Source: Halichondria panicea (lineage: Eukaryota > Porifera > Demospongiae > Suberitida > Halichondriidae). Taken from it: a DNA stretch of 64,000 nucleotides. The stretch covers positions 12,510,632 through 12,574,631 of the forward strand of contig NC_087377.1 in assembly GCF_963675165.1 (NCBI RefSeq). The letters are read 5' to 3'. Below are positions 12,849 to 24,486 of the stretch, in pieces. The notes beneath the pieces were generated by a model, which saw only the letters and a program-made list of their open reading frames with translations, searched no databases and was not told the DNA's origin. Numbering within the stretch: position 1 is the first letter of the stretch; each line of letters opens with the position of its first letter. The translations under genes were made by a program, and so were the position numbers.

Positions 12849-13465
12849 CAGCTGTTTGCATAGACCTTGCAAAAATAATCAGCTCACTGCATTACCACAA
12901 AACCACAAAATCATCATACAATGTTGCTATGCAAACAACATGCAGTCCTGAGCAATGATGGGTTCTAGAAGTTGTATATCGGGTACTTTTTGAGTAGACC
13001 CTTGAAAAGTACCTGCTATAAGGTGGTATCAAGAGTAATGCTTTTATCTACTCTTGGTGTTATGGAAACTCACGTAATTATGGTGAGGTTTGAAGAAGTT
13101 TCAGGCTGAAGAAAGTGTTAGTACGAAGTACCTTAAACACTAACAGATCACAAAATATTGTTTGGTGTTTATCTAGTAGAAAAATATGTTCGGACTTGAT
13201 AGTCAAAACCGGTATACCGCAGTGAGCAAGTTAGTAGGTTCCGTACAGCACAAGTCTCAGCGTAAGGCGTTGGTAAACCATTCTCTACTTAAATCCTCCC
13301 GGTTCTATGAGTCTCCATAGTCTATTTAGAAGACATGCACCATTGGTCACTTTTATTTAGTCATGTGAATGTGAATGTACCCAATACTATTTGTTTGCAT
13401 AGCAACATTGTATGGTGGTTTTGTGGTAAGCAGTGAGTATTTTGCAAGGTCTATGCAAACAGCTG
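12849..13465. mobile_element. 617 bp TIR element flanked by TA
   Basis: The left end CAGCTGTTTGCATAGACCTT is matched by the reverse complement of the right end, which finishes GGTCTATGCAAACAGCTG. A second matching block (ACCACAAAACCAC and GCTATGCAAACA) extends the inverted repeats to about 85 bases. Both ends are bordered by TA (12847-12848 and 13466-13467), as expected of Tc1/mariner-type insertion. There is no transposase frame, so it is non-autonomous. Confidence 0.8.
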
Positions 13466-14640
13466 TATTAGTGTTTACAGCCAGATCAGAATAACCCAAC
13501 TAACATAAACAGAGAATCCCGTAGGAAATTTTCGCTATTTGGCTCCAGAGCCCTCAGCAGAAATGTTCGTGGGTTCTAATATTCACGTTTCAATGTCAGG
13601 AAACCACACCCACCAATACCTTTGCATGTGAAATTACCAGTGTGTGAGAGTTTGTCCCGGTTTTAATTTTCGCGTTACTACTCTGCCCTCGAAAAACTCG
13701 AAATGTTGCACCCCACAAAAATTTCCCGCTATACAGTATTTCAAATGAGGTATACGTAAAAAGGGTTGACTAGGTGACTTATGTTGGTGCACGTAATTTA
13801 TATAGAAATATAATTATAACATCTATACAGCTGTTGCTAGCATCCCATGATTTAAATTCAGCAACCAGGAAAATAAACTGATAACAGGAAAATTAACTGA
13901 GTCGTATATAGAGATACATAATTGTGTATAATTATGCTATATACGTACAGCACCAACGCAGTAGCTAAAAATGGACACTATTATATGTATATAGAGTCCA
14001 TATGGATAATGACCTGATGTATAGGGAACAATAGACAGTTGGCATCGTTTAAAACATGTGAAGTGTCATGTGCTTGAAAGCCTTGTTATGTGCGTGATAC
14101 AAATATGTCGTATATATAGAATCCATTGATGCATTATACGGCAACATCATATACAAGTACGCCATAAAAGCCAGGATGTTCAATGACATGCTGTGATATA
14201 ATTTATATGACGTCAAGCTAGAAACACCATCAGTGAGTGTAGACCGCATAATCACAGGGGCTCAGACACACCCAATAATAAGAGGTATATAGTGCATGAT
14301 CTATACACAAATACGTAAGGTGCATGCAAGTTAACAAAGGAAACTTCCTATAGAGCTACAAAACTTCATTATACATTTTTGTGTTAAATATGACATGCAA
14401 TCTAGAGGATGCAATATTTCCTGGATAAGCCATTAAAAATTCATGGATAAAAGTAATAATATTTGAGACAACACCAAATGAATACCTAACTTGAATGATA
14501 AACTTTTTTAACATGTAAGCTGCATGAAAATTAAGTAATTGTGACTAAACTACGGGGATAAACAAACACAGAATAAAATTGAAGTCATGTGTTGAGTTGA
14601 TTCTTGTGCTAAAAGAATTGTTGTATTCTGTACCACACAC
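13466..14640. other. Non-coding interval downstream of receptor 2
   Basis: No supported exon. A CCGCTATACAGTA motif at about 13727-13739 is a fragment of the family seen intact at 16789-17227. The receptor 2 3' untranslated region must start at the right edge. Confidence 0.4.
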
Positions 14641-17600
14641 CTAGTGCTTGGCGTATTGCTTCATGGGGTGTGGAAGTGCCGGGGGTTCGTTGTTAGGGGC
14701 TGGTTTAGGGGGGCGGGGTGGAACCATCTCACCAGTTCTGCATGGGGAAGAGAGAAATAATGTATAGCACGAAGTTAAGAGTAGATAAGAGTGATTAGTA
14801 GTTATAGTAGTGTAGTATACAGAAGAACCTCGATTATTCGGACACCTTGGTTCCAAAGGAAGACCAGATAACTGAAAATGCCGGATAATCGAATTGATAA
14901 ACCCACTTAATTGATAAAAATTGATAGTGCATGTGGGCGTCTGCGCATGCGCAGAAGATAAACATGCCTGCCTGAGTCTATGGTAACAGCTGTTAATTGT
15001 GCATGTACAGTAAGGGACACGCACATTTTCCATTGCCATGCAATCGAGGTTCTGGATAATCAGTTGAGATTCTATACTCTAATATTTGAACATTGTGTCA
15101 TCACTGATAGTAATTTGTTATTGCAGACATGCTGATTGCGTAGTTTCACACACAGGTCACTGAGGTCAGTGCTATAGGTCAACAACTCTAATAAACTCAT
15201 AGAATAATGACGTAGACGTAGAGTTCGGCAAATTCATAGAGCAGTGTATAGTCCAGTTGCTCATTACCCCAACCTAGAGATACCACCACCTTTTAATTCG
15301 TTGGCTTATTAATTTTACTTATGACAACTTTAGTTGTGTGCTAAGGAATAAACTAGCTTTCCATACAATTGTAGTGGTAAACATTAAATACAGTTATTAC
15401 GAATTCGAATTAAGAATTACGAGTCTGTGCCAGTAACTTGCACGAGTGCTGCCTGCAGAATCATTCAACTTACGATTTAGGAGGGCGTGAGGGTGTGAGT
15501 GTATTTAGTAGTCCCGGACTGTCATCTGTCACTGTGGGGGATTTAGAGGGGAGGAGTGGGGTTTTGTCGTACTTATACGAAGTATTTGGTGTTGCCAAGC
15601 AAGAGTTCAACTCCACAGGGAGACAACCTGTGTGTATGTGTGGAGCAAAGAATGTGTCATTGGAATGATTCTCGCCATTTTAGTAGCGTAAAAACACAAC
15701 TATGTAGTGCATGTACAGGCACTTAAGCTCTCTAAAATTCAGCAGAATACAACTACTTCTTGTACAATAATATAAAAATAGTGGGTTTGGCCATTTGGCA
15801 AATCAAGGCGGGGTCACCAAAATTAAAAATCACCAGTTTTACTTTCGTACTCAGCCCCAGTACATTGCACAAGATCAGCATGATAATTATGATTGTCAAA
15901 TCAAATAGTTCAATAGCCTCATTGAAGTACATTGTGCTGATGATAGTCCCTACATTGTTCAGCATGTGAACTATAATTATTGTCTACAAATACTATAAGT
16001 GAGGTAACATACGTACTACACAGAAAGCTTGTGTGTCAGCAAATTATGAATTACATAGTGGACACTGTCAGGTAGGTGTACACTATTATAGCATGGCATG
16101 GTTTCCTTAAGGAATACAATAAGGAAGCATAGTACATGAACATGCATGTACATGTACGTTACAACACATACATACCCAATTAGAGTTCATTAGGTGTCTG
16201 ATCTAGGCACAAATACTCAGCATAATTATAACTGCAACCACTTGAGATACAAGACTCTAACAATAACAGCAACTGATAATACGAGGAAAGGCCATGAATA
16301 ACATCAGTGATAATCATCTAATATTTATTCATTGCAAAGTTCCTAAGGTCTGTGTTAGTTGTAAACATGTTTTTGGTCAGAAACTTAGCAAAATAGCATG
16401 AGAGGGAGGTTCTCATTTCCATGATTCAATTATTGATGATGTCATAAAATACAAATTTCCTGTTTGACGTCATTAAATAATGGCTGACACCAGCAATATA
16501 ATGGTAATTTTAAGCTGGCACTAAATGAGTATGCGGGAGGCTCACCAGAAACACGTTTGTAACTAACACAGACCTTAGGAACTTTGCAATAAACAAAATT
16601 TAAGATTTAACAGTTTATACAACAGCATGTATTGTGGTTGTGACCTATGCTGGACAGACCACCTACTACGTTTTAAGTGGAGTTGCGTTCCTAATGAACT
16701 CTTGATATATACGTAGAGCACAAGGGGCTTAATTTTCGCTGTATAGTGAATCAGAATGTGTAATGTGGTGGCTTAGAAGACAATACAATACCGTATAGCG
16801 GGTATATTTCGAGGGTATAACATTTTCGCGGTGTTCGCGGATTGAGCATGTACCGCGAAAATTTATATTGAATAGTAGGCGTGTTTAGTATTATTGACCA
16901 CACCTATTGACAATGAAAAAGGAATCAAGAGACAAGGACGCCGGTATAGCCAGCTAGCTTACTCTACGTCTACTGTATCCCCTGACTATGGCCTGCACAG
17001 CAAACGTTCTGCTAGAGGTGGAGGACATACATTGACTTGTAGTGCCTCACCGATTCTATTATTTTATACAGGCTAGGCCTGGATTCGAGGCTAACGGTGT
17101 GAGGTACAGCTGCATGTTGATGTGCGCATGTGCCAAAAGGCTGGAATTCAGACCACGAAAATAAAATCCGTGAAATCCTTCCATCCGCGATAATTTATAC
17201 CCCTCGAAATATACTCGCTATACGGTATATACATATCACCTATATACACACAGCAACTTGTGATAAGTGGGAAAAATGTACGAGTGCAACACTGATCGAC
17301 GTTTTGTAAAAACATTGTACATGAGGTTTAAGTGAAATAAAAAGGCAAGTTAAGGATGCATCTTAGGCTGTTATAAAACAAAACTACGTATGTGACAATA
17401 TCAATCTTGCTTAAGATAGCATTGGAGTCTCAAATATTAAATTCAAGAAAAAGCAGGCAGTGTATGCACCGACTGTACTCACTAGTCCCGTGAATAGTCA
17501 TGAGATCCTTTGACAGTTGCTCTTCTCCGATCTTACTGAGATGATCAGCCAGCTCCCTCCAGGTTATTGGTTGTTCAGAGCAACTCCATTGGTTAATCAC

Positions 17601-20600
17601 CTCCGTTAAACAGCCAGCACTGTCATTGCAACATGACTCCTCAATCTAAGTTGAGATTAAGGAAACAAGTTACTTCCATTTTGCCAGTAGAAAACAATGG
17701 TAAATCAGGAAATTTACTTTACACTGAAAGAACATGTAGCTCATACCATCAACCTATTAACAAGAGTACATAAGGAGAGAAGAGTGTGTCGAACTACCGA
17801 TACTTCTACACAAAAATTGTGCACAAAGTAACATGACTTCGCACGTGATGAAGTATTGTAAACTTACTAGTAATCTCTTCTTAGTAGATGTTAACCGTGA
17901 CGTTTTAGGGGTGTGGTAAATTAAAAAATTATATGTTAGCTAGCTAGTCGTTCGCGTTTAGCAATCAGAGCTACTCACTGCACACCGATAAAATCATCTA
18001 AATAGAGACAATTTAATCCTCTTCACTTGCACTCTTCACTCACTATTAACAAATTCTGTGCGTTGCGTAATTATGTGCAAACGTCATCAATTGCGAGTTG
18101 CTCACGTGCAATTGACCGGATGTCACGTTACTTTGTGGACAGTTTTTGTGTAGAGGTATTGGTAGTTCAACACTCTCCTCCTTATGTACTCTTGCTATAT
18201 ATCCATCTGTATACTCCTGCTCACACTTGCAATTGATAAGTAACATACCTCTTGATGGAATTATGTACCTGTTCAATCATTGTCTCCGGCAGCCTCACAC
18301 TCTCAGCAAGCTCCCTCCACTTGTGCTTCATTGACCGGATCTGCACCAAGGCCTGGTCAATGTCCAGGAGCTTGTCCACATCTGCCGGGGCTGAGGATGT
18401 TTGTTGGTGAGAGTGCACTGTATATATAGTGGGTAACGAATTATTTATCCCAAGGAAATTACCCGCTATACAGTATATACAAACACCGTAAAGTTGTTTC
18501 CAAGACTGGACAACCAAACAAGCTAATGCATGCATGCATTGCATGCTTATATATAAACCACTAAAGTCTCCCCACTGTCCTATTGAAGTTATAATTACCG
18601 TATAAATTATAGCAGGTTATTTTTATATGGTGAAAATGTTTGTATATTTCGTATTGTAAAGAGCATCATACAAAAATTAAAACTCCGAAATTATTCTACT
18701 GCAAATAGATTCAATGTCACTATCCTGAGCTGTACGAAAATTGAAGTCGTTTGTATGAAAATTTGCAACGAAAATTACCCGCTATACAGTATGTTCTAAT
18801 CAGGTGATGAACTGACAAATATAGAGTCAAATTACCATAACTCAAAACAACCAGGAACAGATAATTCTACATATATACAAAACACTTCTTGTTAATCACA
18901 ATAATGGGAAAATATAAGCCTATACTGAAAGGAGAAGACTATCTTGTATACAACTATCAATACCATTGACAATGATTATTCAAAGCAATGACTAATCCAC
19001 ACAAACAGGCTCACCTGTTGGGCTGGCTGGGAGGGTGGCTGCCTTGGCTGATTGTTTCTTAGTGGCATCAATATCCACAGTGGCGTAGGTCACCTGATGT
19101 TGGTTTGCTGTGGTAGTACTAGTTGTGTTGTTTTTCTGGCTGGAGCTAAGGACAGCATAGACGACTGGCTCCAATGTGGCCTGTGGTGTCAAGAAACAAA
19201 CAGAGTAAAGAATTACATTTCACACTATGGTGCGGTTATATAACCAAAGCAAACACCCTATAAAGTCACAATAATCTCACTATAATGACTGCACACGTAC
19301 ACTCACCACAATACCGAGCTGTCCATAGGAAGGTAGTCTCTGAGCGCTCTGCAGAAAATGGAGTATATTTATACTCCATTTATACTCCATACTTATAGGT
19401 TACTATCTATACCTTTTCACTGTTGACGGTAACCTCATCGTAGGTTAATGAAGCAGGGTTCTATGATAAAAGTACAGACTAAACTCACAATGTGTCAATA
19501 CACCGAATTATGAGTGATTATGTTGTAATCTTCTTCGTCTGCTGCTGGAGGCTGGTACTACATTAAATATTTTGTACAAGTACTTTCTTAGGCATGCATT
19601 GTGTTAATATTATAATTATAGTAAAAACAATGGATCATAATACAATACACCAGACAACTAAAACCTACATTAATTATATCATCCATTTCCGTACTATTAT
19701 TTGATTTGAGTGTACTTTCTGTGAAAAAAGCGGTATTATAATTATAATAAATTATTTTTTTGTGGATTATTTCAACTCACCTTTTCCCATTCTTCTGAAA
19801 ACCACTAACAAAACTATTGCCCCTAAAATGATGAGTAACATGACTACTATACCACCAACAACACCTCCAGCTATAGCAGCAACGTTCCCACGTGTTACTG
19901 CCACACCTATATAATTATAATAGGTCATTATAATTATATATGTGCATGTATATAGGTATGACATACAAAACTTATAGTATGCAAGCATGTAGTAGCTTAC
20001 TGCATGATTCATTTCTGCAGATAATCTCTCCTGTGTTCTTGTCCCGCTCTCCATCTATACCATACAAGTGGCAGTCATTATCCCCTCAGGGTTGAATGCT
20101 GTCAACTATATACCAATCTTAAAGTTGTAGTCAGCGGTTGTACTATTTCCAGCACAGTTGGTAGCCACAACACTGACAGTGTAGTCCACATTGTATTGAG
20201 CAGTCACAGTGACAGAGGTGGATGTGAGGACAGTAGCAGAGAGCGGGGCCGAAGGTAATATGGTCACTGTGTAGGTGAGGTTATCTCTACCAACAGTCTC
20301 AGTAGGAGCGTCCCAACCAATAGTCACACTGACTCCATTGGCTGAGCTGCTCGAAGTGAAGTGTCTTATGGTGGAAAGTGGCCCTGGTGGATCTATAATT
20401 ATATTATGTATATAAGTGTAACTGTTTACATATAGCTTATATAAATAGGACGAGACACTTACTAATCAATTGGATCATTGAAGATCCTATAGTGGTTAGA
20501 GTAGGCTGTGGGTCCACACAAGACACAGTGATCCCATTCTCTGCTGTTCTTGACAGAGTAGATGTTAATGTAGTATCATTGAATGCAATCAGTGTCACAG

Positions 20601-20905
20601 TGTAACCAGAATGCATTAGCAGCATACTGATATTGGAGGTGGAGCGAACAGTGATGCGAGAAACATCTGATGGCTCCCATCTCAAAGAATTTCCAGGAGC
20701 AGTGCAGGTGAAAGTGACTAATTCTGTTGGACATGGTCTCTCATCACTCACTGAATATTGTGCTGTAAAGAAAATAGGCAAGATTTACCTGCATAATCAT
20801 CACAATTCCGAAAAGTAAATATAGTTTGATACCATGTCCAGTGACAGCACTCTTAGAAGCAAAATATAATATGACCACAAGGTCGCAGTATGGCCAATGT
20901 ATCAT
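14641..20905 (-). CDS. Receptor 2 (type B): Ig-FN3-TM-ITIM-death domain-proline-rich tail
   Basis: Thirteen minus-strand exons: 20833-20905, 20463-20762, 20114-20392, 19781-19906, 19669-19718, 19504-19557, 19413-19460, 19307-19348, 19015-19180, 18269-18390, 17483-17645, 15474-15627, 14641-14737. Phases match at every junction and the total is 557 codons plus stop. Order: signal peptide (1-24), Ig-like (to about 124), FN3 (to 217), glycine-rich transmembrane helix (AGGVVGGIVVMLLI), and five tyrosines at Y287 (DYNII), Y301 (LTYDEV), Y318 (SYGQL), Y332 (VVYAVL) and Y356 (VTYATV). Then come a death domain (about 380-472, KWRELAE, CLTEVINQW, TWRELADHL) and a proline-rich end with PPRPPKP. Three tyrosine sites fit the ITIM pattern [ILVS]xYxx[ILV]. 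Inference: a plasma-membrane receptor that could recruit SH2 phosphatases or kinases and death-fold adaptors. No transcript confirms the model. Confidence 0.82.
14819..15060. mobile_element. pogo/Tigger-like terminal repeat element, inside receptor 2 last intron
   Basis: The left end reads GAACCTCGATTATTCGG and the right end contains ATCGAGGTTCTGGATAATC, an imperfect inverted pair. Ends with CTCGATTATCCGGA-like sequence are typical of pogo/Tigger-type elements. There is no coding capacity. It sits in the intron between the last two exons of receptor 2. Confidence 0.5.
16331..16590. mobile_element. 260 bp TIR element with empty-site paralogue
   Basis: The left end ATTGCAAAGTTCCTAAGGTC continues to about 40 bases and is mirrored by the right end GACCTTAGGAACTTTGCAAT. 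The flanks line up with the duplicated segment at about 4800-4835, which lacks the element, so insertion postdates that duplication. It is located in the receptor 2 intron between the death-domain and proline-rich exons. Confidence 0.8.
16789..17227. mobile_element. 439 bp TIR element, TACCGTATAGCGGGTATA ends
   Basis: The left end TACCGTATAGCGGGTATATT and right end ATACTCGCTATACGGTA are inverted and continue inward (TTTCGAGGGTATAA against TTATACCCCTCGAAA) for about 45 bases. TA borders both ends. Shorter pieces (CCGCTATACAGTA) occur near 13730, 18465, 18780 and 37530, so this is a common non-autonomous family here. Confidence 0.8.
20001..20093 (-). pseudogene. Relic CCP exon in a receptor 2 intron
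   Basis: On the minus strand, between the FN3 and transmembrane exons, lie blocks matching the second half of the type A CCP2 exon: CTGAGGGGATAATGACTGCC, then GGGACAAGAACACAGGAGAG and a TCTGCAGAAATGA end before GTAAGC. The first cysteines and the exon's opening are gone. Skipping it preserves the phase-1 junction from FN3 to TM. Receptor 2 thus descends from, or recombined with, a CCP-bearing gene. Confidence 0.7.
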
Positions 20906-21413
20906 TTCAGTTAGCTATTATAGGACAATGCATGAGCTAGCTGCTATACAAGGTGTTGAGTCTACAGAACACACATCGCATGTTTATATACTGCGTCCTT
21001 GAGTGCATGCATGGGGATTATTTATGCTTGCATGAGATGATGTAATGTTTCTATAGTATAAATTAGCCACTGAAAGTAAGATATCAATAGACTAAGTATA
21101 GCTATAGGGAGGCTTGTTAATACTATAATTATATATCTGCATGACTTAAGAGTGTATTTGCTTGTTTATAAACCAATAGATGGATAGATCTAATTTTGAG
21201 CAAGCTAGATTTATGTGATTCTAGTTACATGCATGCTATATCTATATATATCTATTCACAAAAAAAATTTGAAAGCCTTTTATAGGGCCGGCTATATAGG
21301 CATAGATACTATATACTTGAAGTTGAAAGATCGGATCAAGCATGACGCCAATGTCAATGGTAAAAAATACTCATTAAGATCAAGACATGTTGTAACTTTC
21401 TGTGTTCAGGCAG

Positions 21414-22524
21414 TATCGGTGCTCTTAGAAGTATGCCTGATTATAAATGTGTCTGGTCTGAGGATGACCTTTACGTCATCTCTGCAATCAACAAACAGAA
21501 CCTACTCTTGTCCTGAGGAGATTGTTACCTATGTCTGCAGTGGAAATGGAAGTGAAATGGATCTATATGCCCCACCACACGTTTCTTCGACCTTTCCTTT
21601 GACGTATGACATTAACGACACTCCAGGGTTAAAACTTGGTGGCTCAGGCCCTATTGTAACGAGTCTTACTTCGACTAATCCTCTCGAAGCAAACTTGTTG
21701 GTGCAAAATTCTTCATTGCCAGAGTTTTCTGTTCATTGTATTGTTCGTGCACATTCATCTTCAAAAAAAGATGAAATCCGGTACATGCCTTCAGGTATAT
21801 ACTGATGGAATCAGCACTTTAATTAATAAAGACTCGCAATCCACTTTATTGCCCGAGAGGGAGTGTAGTGGGAACATGCATTGATTTGTACTATCAGGCA
21901 ACGGTCATTATAATAATCTCTTACTGCAGGTTTTCCTTTAGATGTGATTTCTCCGGTGATATTTTACGAATTTAACACTGCTGGTGTGAGAGTTACTTGG
22001 ATGAATAATGATGGACTCTATGATCCTAGTCACTACACAGTCCAGTTAATTGCAAATAATAATCTAACTGAATCCACCGTTATTTTTGCAGAAAGCAATA
22101 GATTAGTAGCAGTATTTGCTGCGTCTTTCAGTGCCACTGTGAATGTCTATGCAAGGATAACCGTGACGTCCAAGTGTAACCAGACATCTGATGGAGTTTT
22201 CACTGACACCATTCCAATATCTAGTGCCACTGATACCTTTCCGACAACTAGTGCCACTGACATCATTATGATAACTAGTGCAAGTTAGTTGCTAAAACTA
22301 CAATAATTTATGGGTAACTGATTTTTCTGTCATACGTTTTGTTACATTTTTCAAAGCTGCAGGCATATTAACTCCTAAAGTAGCTGTTTAGTCATAATTA
22401 TAGTGACCACTGTTAGTATACTACTTCATTTATTCATGCAGGTATAACAACAGAGTACGTGTTCTGGTTACTTCTTTCAACTGCAACATTCGTCCTATAT
22501 AGCAATATAGTATATATAGTGTAG
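21414..22524 (+). CDS. Receptor 3: Ig-FN3 with tail-less hydrophobic C-terminus (5' end uncertain)
   Basis: Exons about 21414-21794, 21930-22283 and 22442-22524 join in phase 1. The first holds an Ig-like domain (TYSCPEEIVTYVC to FSVHCIV) preceded by a hydrophobic stretch, SVLLEVCLIINVSG, that may be the signal peptide. The second is FN3-like (RVTWMNNDGLYDPSHYTV) followed by a Ser/Thr-rich stalk. The last encodes SITTEYVFWLLLSTATFVLY and a few more residues before TAG. No cytoplasmic tail follows, so the product is either GPI-anchored or a tail-less membrane protein. The open frame continues upstream to 21233 (first in-frame ATG), but a phase-1 acceptor (GGCAG|TA) at 21413 suggests a separate first exon, which I could not locate. 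It lies head-to-head with receptor 2. Confidence 0.62.
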
Positions 22525-23441
22525 GTGTATGTCTCCGCTTCAAAAACTACAGCCTTATATATGTATGCTTTTATTTTCATGCAGCTATATTTTTCATAGA
22601 TCTAATGTATAGCTATAAACATTACGACCCTTATTTTGTGGTACATATAATCCTGCATTCTGTGTCTGTTAGTGAGTGTGGAGAAATAGTTTCCAACTGC
22701 ATCACTGCTGAAGATTCCTTGTGAGGGAGCCTGCTGCTATCAATTTGATATTGAATTCTGTGGTAGATTGAAAGATTGTCATGAGGGGTCAGTACCACGT
22801 ACCTCCAGCTCTTTTTATTTAATACACATCAATTGAAGATTTCTATACATACAAACAATATTGTTCTACATATACAGTGCATGTTGTAGGAAGGGGGGGG
22901 GCTTTAGGGGCTGGAGCCCCCCCATCTTTCTAGGCTATTATAAACAGTTATGACTTATCAAGCTGCACTATAATATTATGTCTAGATAGCCGTACTTTTT
23001 CCCATAAAAAAACAACTAAGAGCCCCCCCATTGAGGAATTGGTTTCTATGCCACTGATATACATCTATATAGGTGACCGTGGGCAGTCCAATATCCTTGT
23101 GTGTGTGTGTGTGTGTGCACAACCATTGACCCACGCCCATCTTCTAAGCCAAGTGTTCATTGGGGGTCGGCGATCAAATCAAGCTAAGTTGGTGGGTTGG
23201 GCCATAGGTTGGGCCAGCTGACCCCAAATTCAAACTAAAGTGATGACCCTTTTCCCCACGGTTGCGAACGACCTGTAAAGGGTTATAGGTACAAACCTAA
23301 TACTACACCATTAGGCAGAGCTTTATATCACACTTATAAGTCACCACCCATGTATATCTTCCTTGTATATAGGTGTGGTATCCTATACATAACATATCTG
23401 GACCTACAACTGCCAACCCAACACATCATTAGATAGCCATA
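22525..23441. other. Non-coding interval
   Basis: No supported exon. It contains a G-run with a short inverted pair around 22890-23035 and a GT microsatellite near 23098-23118. Confidence 0.4.
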
Positions 23442-23631
23442 ACATATATACCTGGGAACTATACATGCATAATTATATAACATATATACCTGGGAACTAT
23501 ACATGCATAATTATATAACATATATACCTGGGAACTATACATGCATAATTATATAACATATATACCTGGGAACTATACATGCATAATTATATAACATATA
23601 TACCTGGGAACTATACATGCATAATTATATA
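23442..23631. repeat. 38 bp tandem repeat, five copies
   Basis: Five exact head-to-tail units contain ACATATATACCTGGGAACTA followed by TACATGCATAATTATATA. The units are identical and contiguous with no spacers. This is a young minisatellite. Confidence 0.95.
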
Positions 23632-23937
23632 CAATTGCCCTTGGGTATACAAATCCGATACACCATTAGATAGCCATAATTATACTTGTATACGAGAACA
23701 CCACAAATGCAGATATTGATTGGAATATTATTAAAGCCAGGCCTTGCCTGAAATTAGCAGTAGCTACTATACTTGTGTGGGGATAGACCCCTATTGACCG
23801 AGTCTGCTAGCCATTCAGTGGTAGTACACTGTAGTATTTGGTGGTTTTCTGTTGCTGTTCATACACACCAGGTATAAGGAATACATACTGCAGGTGGACA
23901 TAGACTCAGCTTTGTGGTTTAGTGGCTTGTCATTGGA

Positions 23938-24477
23938 TAGCCTCCTTCACCGGCCTTCATAGAAAAGAAGGCCTGCTATCGACTGCTTGCGCATGCGCCA
24001 AATTATTGGATATATTTTCCCGTAAAATGTCCTGTAATACTGGATTCATCAGAGAAAATATCCTAAAAGTCATACACAGAGCTATATAGCTAGCTAGCTA
24101 GAGACAGAGCTGTGTAGGTTAGTAGACTTTCACCAAAGTTAGTGTTAAATAGGCGTGGCCTGTCCATATATATGCTCTTGTCAGCTTTCACTCCGTTCAG
24201 ACGATTGCCATCCACACTGTTCAGGCTGTGAGTCTTTTGTTAGCATAGCAGGCTATGGGTAGCTATCAGAGAATGCTATCTGATGGGCTAGAACCTTCAA
24301 TCGAACTACTTTCTTCAATCCACTTCCTTTTGTTGTGATGTCATAGTTTTACTGAGCATATACGATGTTATCCAAAGCCCCCAGATACCGGGGGGATATT
24401 AGCGCATGCGCAAACAGTCGATACCAGGCCCACTTCCCTATAAGTGAAGTGGGAAGTGCGGCCTGGGATCGAGGCTA
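23938..24477. mobile_element. 540 bp TIR element with 9 bp target duplication
   Basis: The element begins TAGCCTCC and ends GAGGCTA, with inner inverted blocks (GCTTGCGCATGCGC against GCGCATGCGC, and GCCTGCTATCGACTG against CAGTCGATACCAGGC). GTCATTGGA stands immediately before (23929-23937) and after (24478-24486). A nine-base duplication fits Mutator-like elements. No transposase is encoded. Confidence 0.85.
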
Positions 24478-24486
24478 GTCATTGGA

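Noticed and set aside
15438..15668. 76-codon plus-strand frame starting MHECCLQNH
   Set aside because: It lies opposite the receptor 2 proline-rich exon (15474-15627), which has matching acceptor, donor and phase; no domain is seen on the plus strand.
18027..18334. Plus-strand short frames opposite the death-domain exon
   Set aside because: The opposite strand has a well-phased exon with recognised residues; these are shadows.
19501..19560. Phase-1 reading of the small exon after the receptor 2 TM exon
   Set aside because: That reading hits a stop. Inserting the 50-base exon at 19669-19718 changes phase to 0 and gives an open DEEDYNII segment consistent with all later exons.
23442..23631. 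Regular 38-base direct repeats that might suggest a CRISPR array
   Set aside because: Copies are contiguous without spacers and the genome is clearly eukaryotic; this is a minisatellite.
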